In this document: positions 1 through 6,116 of the stretch, one piece after another | Layout: each line of letters starts with the position of its first letter | Position numbering within the stretch: position 1 is the first letter of the stretch | Assembly (NCBI GenBank): GCA_002344965.1 | Contig: DDUU01000050.1 | Span: 1 to 10,356 of the forward strand | Direction of reading: 5' to 3' | DNA: 10,356 bases | Source of the DNA: Candidatus Tepidiaquacellales bacterium UBA2330 | Lineage (GTDB): Bacteria; Bacteroidota; Ignavibacteria; Tepidaquicellales; Tepidaquicellaceae | Translations under genes and position numbers: made by a program | Notes under the pieces: model-generated | What the model saw: the letters and a program-made list of their open reading frames with translations, nothing else | Told to the model about the DNA's origin: nothing | The model's database searches: none

Positions 1-206
1 TTTAATCATGGTTCAGACATTTGATTCACCTGATTTCAGGATTACCTGATTTCATAAACAGCCACTATTTTTCAACAGTCAAAAATCAAGAAATCCTTAA
101 ATCCTTTAATCATGGTTCAGACAATTTAAGAAATCCTTAAATCCTTTAATCATGGTTCAGACAATTTAAGAAATCCTTCAATCCTTTAATCATGGTTCAG
201 ACATTT
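1..206. repeat. Block of 40-bp direct repeats
   Basis: The 19-base core TTTAATCATGGTTCAGACA occurs at 1-19, 105-123, 145-163 and 185-203. Around the last three cores the full unit is 40 bp: 88-127 and 128-167 are identical, and 168-206 differs by one substitution (C at 179) and one missing base. Each unit begins with a smaller tandem, AAATCCTT twice (91-98 and 99-106 in the first unit). Between the first core and the others lies a different stretch in which ACCTGATTTCA occurs twice, at 28-38 and 44-54. The array is cut by the left edge of the window, so its true copy number is unknown. No coding frame runs through it. It looks like an intergenic interspersed repeat that has locally expanded; its function is unknown. 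Confidence 0.85.
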
Positions 207-218
207 GAGTCATTTTTA

Positions 219-284
219 GTGCTCCAAAAAGTTTTGAATCAGATTTTGAATTTTAAGATTCACAAAATAATACTTTTTGGACAC
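219..284. repeat. Large imperfect inverted repeat (stem-loop)
   Basis: TCCAAAAAGT at 223-232 is the exact reverse complement of ACTTTTTGGA at 272-281. The stem extends outward with GTG (219-221) against CAC (282-284), leaving C222 bulged. An inner stem pairs TGAATC (235-240) with GATTCA (257-262). Together this makes a two-part hairpin of about 66 nt lying just after the direct repeats. It has no clean T-tract, so a simple intrinsic terminator is not the best reading. It could be the folded end of a small non-autonomous element, a processed RNA structure, or the 3' region of a gene to the left. Confidence 0.6.
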
Positions 285-450
285 CAACAATTTTTCCGAC
301 CCTGCTGAGTCTACATTCTGCTTACAATTTTAAATTTATATAGTTAGTGCGGAAAGAATCTGCTGAGTTATAAGTCCCGGAAAAATGCCGGTGACTCTGC
401 CGTGGGAAAAAAAGTATAAACTTTTTAAGAATCGTATCCAAATCGTATGC
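285..450. other. Gene-free stretch with short repeats and small hairpins
   Basis: I see no credible reading frame here. CTGCTGAGT occurs at 302-310 and 360-368. CCGG at 377-380 and 388-391 could close a small hairpin. AAAAAGT (409-415) pairs with ACTTTTT (420-426) across a 4-base loop. An 11-bp-spaced near-duplicate, AATCGTATCC / AATCGTATGC, occupies 430-439 and 441-450. TTTCCG (293-298) can pair with CGGAAA (350-355). I could not match the stretch to any riboswitch or structured RNA that I know. It may be non-coding RNA, decayed sequence or plain intergenic DNA. Confidence 0.4.
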
Positions 451-491
451 AAAAAAACAAAAGGAGCATTAGCAATTAAGCTAAGCTCCTT
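451..491 (-). terminator. Intrinsic terminator of the tRNA-Asp gene
   Basis: On the plus strand AAGGAGC (461-467) pairs with GCTCCTT (485-491) and TTAGC (469-473) pairs with GCTAA (480-484), with A468 bulged and a 6-base loop at 474-479. Read on the minus strand, the hairpin is followed by a T-rich run (complement of 451-460, mostly A). It sits 11 bases past the 3' end of the tRNA, which is where a terminator for that gene would be expected. Confidence 0.85.
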
Positions 492-502
492 ATTTTATTA
501 CG

Positions 503-576
503 CGGAATCGACGAGACTCGAACTCGCGACCTCCTGAGTGACAGTCAGGCGTTCTAACCAACTGAACTACGACTCC
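503..576 (-). tRNA. tRNA-Asp (anticodon GTC)
   Basis: Read on the minus strand, the sequence folds into a complete cloverleaf. The acceptor stem is GGAGTCG (from 576 inward) against CGATTCC (510-504) with one G-T pair. The D stem is GTTC/GAAC. The anticodon stem is CCTGA/TCAGG with loop CTGTCAC, which places anticodon GTC at 542-540. The variable loop is AGGTC. The T stem is GCGAG/CTCGT around the standard loop TTCGAGT. The discriminator base is G at 503. The CCA end is not encoded, so it would be added by a nucleotidyltransferase. The gene decodes GAC and GAT. It has its own terminator and a candidate promoter, and it points away from the protein genes to its right, so it is a single-gene transcription unit. 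Confidence 0.97.
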
Positions 577-588
577 TTTAGCAAGTTC

Positions 589-620
589 CAAAAATAGCTC
601 AAATAATTTATTTATACAAT
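589..620 (-). promoter_or_regulatory. Candidate Bacteroidota-type promoter for tRNA-Asp
   Basis: On the minus strand, 596-589 reads TATTTTTG, an exact match to the TAnnTTTG -7 element described for Bacteroidota. ATTG (620-617) lies 20 bases upstream, where the TTG-type -33 element is expected. Transcription would begin around 582, a few bases before the tRNA 5' end at 576. The match is suggestive but short, and the region is AT-rich. Confidence 0.45.
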
Positions 621-715
621 TACAATCTGACTGCTTTTCGAATTTTTCCGTTTATGCTATTTATTAGTATGCTTTTATATTGATTCATATAAAGTATTTT
701 ATAAAAAAAATAATC

Positions 716-1096
716 ATGTGCAGACAAAAATTCTGGATAATAACAGGCGGTGTGTTCGGATTTACCGGGGTTGTCTTTGGAGCTTTCGGTGCTCACGCTC
801 TCAAAAATATTCTCGCACCTGAGATGCTTGAAATTTTTAAAACCGGTGTTTTCTATCAGATGATTCACGCTGCCGTCATTCTGACAATTGGACTGACAGG
901 AATAAATAAATTTTTCAGAGCTGCTTTTTTCTTATCTATCGGTATCATATTGTTTTCATTTTCACTATATCTTTATGCATTAACTTCAGTTAAATTTCTT
1001 TCGATGATCACTCCGCTTGGTGGCGTTGCTTTTCTGACAGGATGGTTGTTACTTATTTTTGCCGGATTTAAATATAAATCCGGTCCGCTGAATTAG
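716..1096 (+). CDS. DUF423 family small membrane protein (YgdD-like)
   Basis: The 126-residue protein is almost entirely hydrophobic, with about four predicted membrane segments (roughly residues 7-26, 46-62, 68-90 and 97-117). Family hallmarks are GAFGAHAL at 22-29, the FYQMIHA segment around 46-52, SLYLYALT at 83-90 and ITPLGG at 98-103 leading into the last helix. The length is normal for DUF423. The reading frame could be extended 12 codons upstream to a TTG at 680, but that would add a lysine-rich, poorly conserved leader. I therefore prefer the ATG at 716, which puts the first glycine-rich helix at the N-terminus as in other family members. The molecular function of DUF423 is not established. 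The gene lies between the divergent tRNA-Asp and an aldehyde dehydrogenase 54 bp downstream, with which it may be co-transcribed. Confidence 0.88.
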   Translation: MCRQKFWIITGGVFGFTGVVFGAFGAHALKNILAPEMLEIFKTGVFYQMIHAAVILTIGLTGINKFFRAAFFLSIGIILFSFSLYLYALTSVKFLSMITPLGGVAFLTGWLLLIFAGFKYKSGPLN

Positions 1097-1150
1097 AAAG
1101 CTCAGTTTGAAATTCCTTAAGTAATGTTTTAAAAATTTCAACTTTCATAA

Positions 1151-2578
1151 ATGAATGTAGAAAAATTTTTTATAGAAAATAGTTTCGCTGTTTCTGATGA
1201 TGTAACAGAGATTATAAATCCTTATTCCGGGATCACTGTCAGAAAAGTTTATAAGTCTTACAGCAGGCATATTAATGCTGCGCTTGATTATCTGACTGAT
1301 GTTTTTAATAAATATAAAAATGAACCGCTATATTTAAAACAATCGCTTCTTTCTGCAATTTCAGATAAGATCAGTGAAAGAAAGGATTTTTTATCAGAAC
1401 TTATTACAGATGAAACGGGAAAGCCGATTAAGTTTTCCAGGATCGAAGTTGACAGAGCTGTGTTTACATTCAGACTCGGCAGCAATGAAGCGGGAAGGAC
1501 AGACGGGGAATATACTGATCTTAGTTTTTTGAAAGGCTCTGAAAATGCTAAAGGAATAGTAAAGAGATTTCCGATTGGTCTGATACTTGCAATTACTCCG
1601 TGGAATTTCCCTGTGAATCTGGTTGCGCATAAGCTTTCGCCCGCACTGGCTTCAGGCAATGTTGTATTATTAAAACCTGCTTCAGCGTCTCTTACCTGCG
1701 GTATCGAAATTGTAAAAATAATTAAAGAATCATGCGCTGAGCTGGGAATGGAATATTGTCCTGTGAATGTCATTACTTCCTCCGGCAGCGAAACGGGAAA
1801 ATTCGCAGCGGATAAAAGAGTTAAGATGGTAAGCTTTACCGGGAGTTCGGAAGTCGGGTGGGAGTTAAAGAAGAAACTGAACAGGCAGAAAATTTCACTT
1901 GAGCTCGGAGGGAATGCAGGAGTAATAGTAGATGAGACTGCTGACATAAAAGATGCAGTAAAAAAAATTATACTGGGAGGATTCGGTCAGGCAGGTCAGA
2001 GCTGTATTTCAGTTCAAAGAGTTTTTATTCATGAGAAAATTTATCGTGAGTTTGAAAATTTATTAAATGAAGAGACGGCTAAGATAATTACCGGCGACCC
2101 TTATGATGAAAAAACCGACGTTGCATCAATGATCACGGAAGCTGATGCGGAGAAGATTGAAAAGTGGATTGGTGAAGCGGTTGCGGAAGGTGCGGTGATA
2201 CTGACAGGCGGAAAAAGGTATAAAGCTGTACTGAAGCCGACTGTGCTTGCAAATACAACAGCAGCAATGAAAGTAAATGCAATGGAAGTCTTTGCTCCGC
2301 TTATTACTGTTTCAAAGTTCACTGATTTTAAAAAAGCAGTTGGGGAAGTGAACAATTCCGATTTCGGACTGCAGGCGGGAGTATTCACGAAAAATATAGA
2401 CAATGCATTTTATGCTTTTGAAAATATTGAAACGGGAGGAGTCATAATTAATAATGTATCTACATACAGAATGGACTCAATGCCATACGGCGGAGTGAAG
2501 GATTCAGGAAATTCCAGAGAAGGCGTTAAATATGCAATTGAGGAAATGACTGAGAGAAAAATTATGGTGATAATGTGA
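1151..2578 (+). CDS. NAD(P)-dependent aldehyde dehydrogenase
   Basis: This 475-residue cytoplasmic enzyme of the ALDH superfamily oxidises an aldehyde to the carboxylate (or thioester) using NAD(P)+. The full set of family residues is visible: Asn152 in ITPWNFP, Lys175 in LLKPAS, the cofactor loop FTGSSEVG at 229-236, general base Glu251 in ELGGNA, catalytic Cys285 in GQAGQSC, and Glu379 in MEVFAP. A C-terminal YGGVKDSGNSREG segment lies around 446-458. Length is typical of the family. The N-terminal half (DETGKPI, then EVDRA) resembles the lactaldehyde / non-phosphorylating glyceraldehyde-3-phosphate branch, but the substrate cannot be read from the sequence. No pathway partner lies next to it. 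The start is the ATG at 1151; no Shine-Dalgarno sequence is visible. An 8-bp AT-rich inverted repeat (1107-1114 and 1134-1141) lies just upstream and may be chance. Confidence 0.93.
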   Translation: MNVEKFFIENSFAVSDDVTEIINPYSGITVRKVYKSYSRHINAALDYLTDVFNKYKNEPLYLKQSLLSAISDKISERKDFLSELITDETGKPIKFSRIEVDRAVFTFRLGSNEAGRTDGEYTDLSFLKGSENAKGIVKRFPIGLILAITPWNFPVNLVAHKLSPALASGNVVLLKPASASLTCGIEIVKIIKESCAELGMEYCPVNVITSSGSETGKFAADKRVKMVSFTGSSEVGWELKKKLNRQKISLELGGNAGVIVDETADIKDAVKKIILGGFGQAGQSCISVQRVFIHEKIYREFENLLNEETAKIITGDPYDEKTDVASMITEADAEKIEKWIGEAVAEGAVILTGGKRYKAVLKPTVLANTTAAMKVNAMEVFAPLITVSKFTDFKKAVGEVNNSDFGLQAGVFTKNIDNAFYAFENIETGGVIINNVSTYRMDSMPYGGVKDSGNSREGVKYAIEEMTERKIMVIM

Positions 2579-2856
2579 AAATAAGTTTACTCAAAAATTT
2601 TTTTATTAAAGATCGTTCGCAATTTGTTTTCATTTTTTACAAAACAGAATTATAAAGTTCTTAAAAATCCGTTAAATATTTTGTAAATTATCTCGTTTTG
2701 ATTTTATCGGCGGGAAAAATTATTTGTCATAAATTCTTACGGCAGATATTCATTCCATACAGATTTAAATTCCAGAATAATATTAACCAGAAAAATTATT
2801 ACTACCGGATGTTTACAATTTATTAAATTATAATTTCCGGAATACTTAACAAACAA

Positions 2857-3792
2857 ATGAATAATAAAGCAAAAACAGCAGTCTTCGGCGGAACGGGTAT
2901 GCTTGGAAGCTCAATAGTGAGACAGCTTGGTAAAAAAGGTTTTGAAAATATCTCAACACCGTCAAGAAAAGACGGATTTGACCTACTGATAAAAAACGAT
3001 GTTGATGAATATTTTAAAAATGAAAAACCGGAAAAAGTTTATATGGTAGCAGGACTTGTAGGCGGGATACTTGCCAATAATACAAGACAGGCGGATTTTC
3101 TTTATCAGAATTCGATAATGATACTTAATGTTATAGAAGCATTAAAAAACCATTCGCCGGAAACCAAACTGCTTTATACAGGTTCTACCTGCATTTATCC
3201 GAAAGAAAATCCGCAGCCGATAAATGAAAACAGATTTATGACCGGACCTCTTGAAGAGACCAACAAAGGTTATGCTGTAGCAAAAGGAATGGGGATTATC
3301 GCATGTCAGCTTTACAGACAGCAGTACGGCATCAACGCTGTAGCTGCAATGCCGACAAATCTTTACGGACCAAATGATAATTACGATCTGAGCAACAGTC
3401 ACTTCATCGCGGCAATGGTTCAGAAGTTCGTGAACGCTCACAGAGACGGAACAGAACTTGTTTTCTGGGGAAGCGGTAAACCCAGAAGGGAAGCTCTTTA
3501 TGTGGATGATTGCGCTGATGCATGTATTTACCTGATGGAAAATTATAATAAACCTGAGATTGTAAATATAGGCACGGGTTTTGATAATTCAATCAAAGAG
3601 TATATTGAGATTGCGAAAAAAGTTTTTGAATATAACGGCGATATAAAATGGGATACTTCAAAACCGGACGGAATGTATGAGAAGAGAACGGACATAACAT
3701 ATCTGAAAAGCATAATGCCTGAATTCAGTCCCAGAGCATTTGAAGAAGGACTCAGGGAAGTTCTTAAAGCGGACTTCGGAGTGGAAGTCTGA
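2857..3792 (+). CDS. fcl: GDP-L-fucose synthase
   Basis: The 311-residue protein is an extended short-chain dehydrogenase. It epimerises and reduces GDP-4-keto-6-deoxy-D-mannose to GDP-L-fucose with NADPH, supplying fucose for cell-surface polysaccharide. The Rossmann motif GGTGMLG is at 11-17. The AGLVGGILANN segment at 65-75 is diagnostic for the family. Catalytic residues match the E. coli enzyme with a constant offset of three: Ser110 and Cys112 in GSTCIYP, Tyr139 and Lys143 (YxxxK), and His182 in NSH. AMPTNLYGPNDN (164-175) and GSGKPRRE (205-212) followed by a VDD motif are also conserved. The usual partner GDP-mannose 4,6-dehydratase (gmd) is not adjacent. A 278-bp gene-free gap precedes the gene, so it probably has its own promoter. 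That gap includes a perfect 12-bp palindrome at 2825-2836. The start is the ATG at 2857. Confidence 0.95.
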   Translation: MNNKAKTAVFGGTGMLGSSIVRQLGKKGFENISTPSRKDGFDLLIKNDVDEYFKNEKPEKVYMVAGLVGGILANNTRQADFLYQNSIMILNVIEALKNHSPETKLLYTGSTCIYPKENPQPINENRFMTGPLEETNKGYAVAKGMGIIACQLYRQQYGINAVAAMPTNLYGPNDNYDLSNSHFIAAMVQKFVNAHRDGTELVFWGSGKPRREALYVDDCADACIYLMENYNKPEIVNIGTGFDNSIKEYIEIAKKVFEYNGDIKWDTSKPDGMYEKRTDITYLKSIMPEFSPRAFEEGLREVLKADFGVEV

Positions 3793-3848
3793 TATAAATT
3801 CATAAAAAATTTTGATATAATTCACATTCATTTAATCACAAAAAAAAA

Positions 3849-5216
3849 TTGAGTAATAAAAGTATTAAGACTGACGTAACGGATAAAATAGTTTCATTGT
3901 CAAAGAGAAGAGGATTCATATTTCAGTCGTCGGAAATATACGGCGGACTGAACGGATGTTATGATTACGGTCCGCTCGGAGTGGAGCTTTTGAAAAACAT
4001 AAAGGAATCCTGGTGGAGAGAAATGACCTATCGTGAAAATGTGGAAGGTATAGACTCTTCTATATTAATGCATCCGAGAGTATGGGAAGCATCCGGACAC
4101 GTTGAACATTTTTCCGATCCGATGGTGGACTGCAAGGAATGTAAAGGCAGGTTCAGGGCTGATCAGCTAGATGAGTCTGACTGCGGCAATAAAGGATTCA
4201 AAGGCAGAAAAGCCATGAAGTGTTTTGAAGAAGGAAAATTTACCGAAGCAAGAAATTTTAATCTGATGTTTAAAACTCATGTCGGACCTCTTGAAGAATC
4301 TTCAAACGCGGTTTTTTTAAGACCGGAAACTGCTCAGGGAATTTATGTAAATTTTAATAATGTAAGGGAATCATCGAGACAGAAAATTCCGTTTGGTATT
4401 GCTCAGATAGGAAAGGCATTCAGGAATGAAATTAATACTAAAAATTTTCTATTCAGGACGAGGGAATTTGAGCAGATGGAAATGCAGTTTTTTGTGAATC
4501 CTGAAGAAGATACTAAATGGTATGACTACTGGAAAGAGCAGAGATATAACTGGTTTGTGAGATACGGTATGAACAAAGACAAGATTAAATTTCATGAACA
4601 TGAAAAGCTTGCGCATTATGCAAGGGCGGCTGTTGATATTGAATTTGAATTTCCGTTCGGATGGGGTGAGATAGAAGGCATACACAACAGAACTGACTTT
4701 GATCTGAAAAGGCATACAGAATACTCAGGTAAGAAGATAGAATATTATGATGATCAGACAAAGGAAAGATTCACACCTTTTGTAATAGAGACATCGGCGG
4801 GCGCTTCGAGAAGTTTCTTTGCATTCCTGTGCAATGCATATGATGAAGAAGAAATTAAAAAGGAAAATTCAGACGGCAGCGAGTCATCTGAAACGAGAAC
4901 TGTATTAAGATTTCATCCGTCACTTGCTCCTGTGAAGGCAGGAATATTTCCGTTAGTTAACAGGGACGGAATGCAGGACATTGCGCACGGAATTACTGAT
5001 GATCTTCGAAAAAGCTTCAATGTATTTTATGATGATTCAGGCGCAGTGGGAAGAAGATACAGAAGACAGGATGAATGCGGAACGCCGTTTTGTATTACCG
5101 TAGATTCGGAAACGCTGACCGGTAATTCAGTAACGATAAGACACAGGGATTCGATGGCACAGGAGAGGATACAGAAAGACAGAGTAAAGGAATACCTGAA
5201 ATCAAAAATTGAATAA
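3849..5216 (+). CDS. glyS: Glycyl-tRNA synthetase, homodimeric (class II)
   Basis: The 455-residue protein charges tRNA-Gly and belongs to the single-chain alpha2 type rather than the glyQ/glyS two-subunit type. The N-terminus has RRGFIFQSSEIYGG (20-33) and YDYGPLG (38-44). A CxxC pair (Cys95, Cys98) precedes RFRADQL. LRPETAQGIYVNF lies at 157-169. Class II motif 2 is FRNEI (191-195) plus RTREFEQMEMQFF (203-215). Motif 3 is around GASRS (318-322), keeping the conserved Arg321. The anticodon-binding domain covers about 355-455, with YRRQDECGTPFCITVD at 404-419 and TIRHRDS at 429-435. The GASRS variant departs from the GxDR or GxNR form I would expect. There is no in-frame ATG near the conserved N-terminus, so the start must be the TTG at 3849, directly after a run of A. 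A TATAAT-like box lies at 3816-3821, but I see no -35 partner. Confidence 0.95.
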   Translation: MSNKSIKTDVTDKIVSLSKRRGFIFQSSEIYGGLNGCYDYGPLGVELLKNIKESWWREMTYRENVEGIDSSILMHPRVWEASGHVEHFSDPMVDCKECKGRFRADQLDESDCGNKGFKGRKAMKCFEEGKFTEARNFNLMFKTHVGPLEESSNAVFLRPETAQGIYVNFNNVRESSRQKIPFGIAQIGKAFRNEINTKNFLFRTREFEQMEMQFFVNPEEDTKWYDYWKEQRYNWFVRYGMNKDKIKFHEHEKLAHYARAAVDIEFEFPFGWGEIEGIHNRTDFDLKRHTEYSGKKIEYYDDQTKERFTPFVIETSAGASRSFFAFLCNAYDEEEIKKENSDGSESSETRTVLRFHPSLAPVKAGIFPLVNRDGMQDIAHGITDDLRKSFNVFYDDSGAVGRRYRRQDECGTPFCITVDSETLTGNSVTIRHRDSMAQERIQKDRVKEYLKSKIE

Positions 5217-5217
5217 G

Positions 5218-5472
5218 TTGGATCCGGTATTAATCACAGGACTGATCGCAGCAAGTCTTACTACGTTTGCATTCCTTCCCCAGTCAATCAGAGCTATAAA
5301 AACCAAGCATACCGGCGATCTGTCACTCACGACTTTAATAATGCTTGAGACCGGAATTATCATTTGGATAATATACGGAGTTATGATTTCAAACATACCT
5401 CTTCTTGCCGCTAATATTGTTTCGTTTATTTTTATTACCATAACTCTGATTCTGAAAATCAAATATGGATAA
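5218..5472 (+). CDS. SemiSWEET-type sugar transporter (PQ-loop protein)
   Basis: The 84-residue membrane protein has three helices (about 4-22, 36-57 and 60-81), the size and layout of bacterial SemiSWEETs, which dimerise to make a sugar uniporter. The PQ motif is at Pro21-Gln22 in FLPQS, followed by the basic KTKHTGDLS loop. Trp50 and Asn66 are spaced 16 apart, like the substrate-contact Trp/Asn pair of characterised SemiSWEETs. There is no ATG. Two in-frame TTG codons are possible: 5209, which overlaps the end of glyS, and 5218. I chose 5218 because it gives the MDPxLI N-terminus typical of the family. Only one base separates it from the glyS stop codon, so the two genes are probably co-transcribed and translationally coupled. 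The transported sugar is unknown. Confidence 0.88.
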   Translation: MDPVLITGLIAASLTTFAFLPQSIRAIKTKHTGDLSLTTLIMLETGIIIWIIYGVMISNIPLLAANIVSFIFITITLILKIKYG

Positions 5473-5588
5473 AAGCGTTTTAAAAAAAGTAAATCTTTTT
5501 CAGCAGTCCTTTTAGTATTCAGTAAAAGAAATTTCTGATTAAAAAAATTTAATCTGTTCTGTTATATTAGATAAAATGATAAATAATA

Positions 5589-5984
5589 TTGCAGCAAAAT
5601 AAAAAAATAATCGAAAGACTTTTCAATGATGTACTGAACAGGAAAGATCCTCAGGCAATTAATGAAATTATTAGTCCGGATTACACTGAGCAGGATGCAT
5701 TTCCCGGACAAGTGCAGGGAATAAAAGGAATAGAGCAAAGACTGACTGTTATTTTTAATTCATTTCCCGATGCAGAATATTTTATTAAAGATATGGTATC
5801 AGAAGGGGAAAAGATTGCTGTCAGCTGGATAATGAAAGGAACTTTTAAAAACAAATTCCTGAATTATGAACCGACAATGGCGACAGCAGAAATGAAAGGA
5901 ATGGATATATACCTTGTAAAGAATGGAATGATCATAACTCACAGTAATGTAGTTGATCTCAGCGGTTTACAGGTGTTTCAGTGA
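5589..5984 (+). CDS. SnoaL-like / ester cyclase family protein
   Basis: The 131-residue protein has the single alpha+beta barrel pattern of the NTF2-like SnoaL family. It opens with a helical segment (NKKIIERLFNDVLNRKD), then PDYTEQDAFPG (30-40) and a GIKGIEQ segment. VSEGEKIAVSWIMKGTF (70-86) forms the core strands. It closes with GMDIYLVKNG (104-113) and ITHSNVVDLSGL (116-127). Asp106, His118 and Asp123 fall at the usual polar pocket positions. The Trp that commonly follows the histidine in this family is Ser119 here. Members include polyketide cyclases but also many uncharacterised small-molecule enzymes, so the substrate is not predictable. No ATG is in frame; TTG at 5589 is the likely start. 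It is 116 bp downstream of the SemiSWEET gene and may be separately transcribed. Confidence 0.8.
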   Translation: MQQNKKIIERLFNDVLNRKDPQAINEIISPDYTEQDAFPGQVQGIKGIEQRLTVIFNSFPDAEYFIKDMVSEGEKIAVSWIMKGTFKNKFLNYEPTMATAEMKGMDIYLVKNGMIITHSNVVDLSGLQVFQ

Positions 5985-6116
5985 GTTTTAAAAAATAAAT
6001 TGTAAATATATAAGAAAAGAAATAAATTAAGTCAGAATCCCGGTTTTAACCCCTCCCCAAAAAAATGGTTCTCAAAAATTAAATATTATTTATTTAACTA
6101 TTATAACTTTACTATT

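Noticed and set aside
1..206. CRISPR array
   Set aside because: The repeats abut each other with no unique spacers between the 40-bp units, and no cas genes are present.
285..450. Cobalamin riboswitch, SRP RNA or TPP riboswitch
   Set aside because: Fragments such as AAGTCCCGG and CCCTGCTGAG loosely recall these families, but the conserved cores (for example the B12-box with its CCCGCAACUGU partner, or the SRP GGAAG/AGCA loop) are missing.
345..576. tRNA-Asp 3' end as an integration site with a duplicated att copy
   Set aside because: Only GCGGAA (349-354) matches the tRNA end, which is too short to be an attachment-site repeat, and no integrase gene is visible.
680..715. Upstream TTG start extending DUF423 by 12 residues
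   Set aside because: The extension is a lysine- and isoleucine-rich stretch not expected in the family, and an ATG at 716 gives the normal length.
620..868. 82-residue minus-strand frame overlapping the DUF423 gene
   Set aside because: It overlaps the start of a well-supported gene, and its translated product shows no recognisable domain.
1288..1947. 219-residue open frame on the minus strand
   Set aside because: It lies wholly inside the aldehyde dehydrogenase, has no family features and is the antisense shadow of a well-supported gene.
2825..2836. Perfect 12-bp palindrome before the fucose synthase gene as an operator
   Set aside because: It consists only of A and T in a very AT-rich gap and overlaps a TATAAT-like box without a -35 partner, so chance is a sufficient explanation.
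5509..5528. Terminator hairpin after the SemiSWEET gene
   Set aside because: The 6-bp CTTTTA/TAAAAG stem is weak and is not followed by a T-tract.
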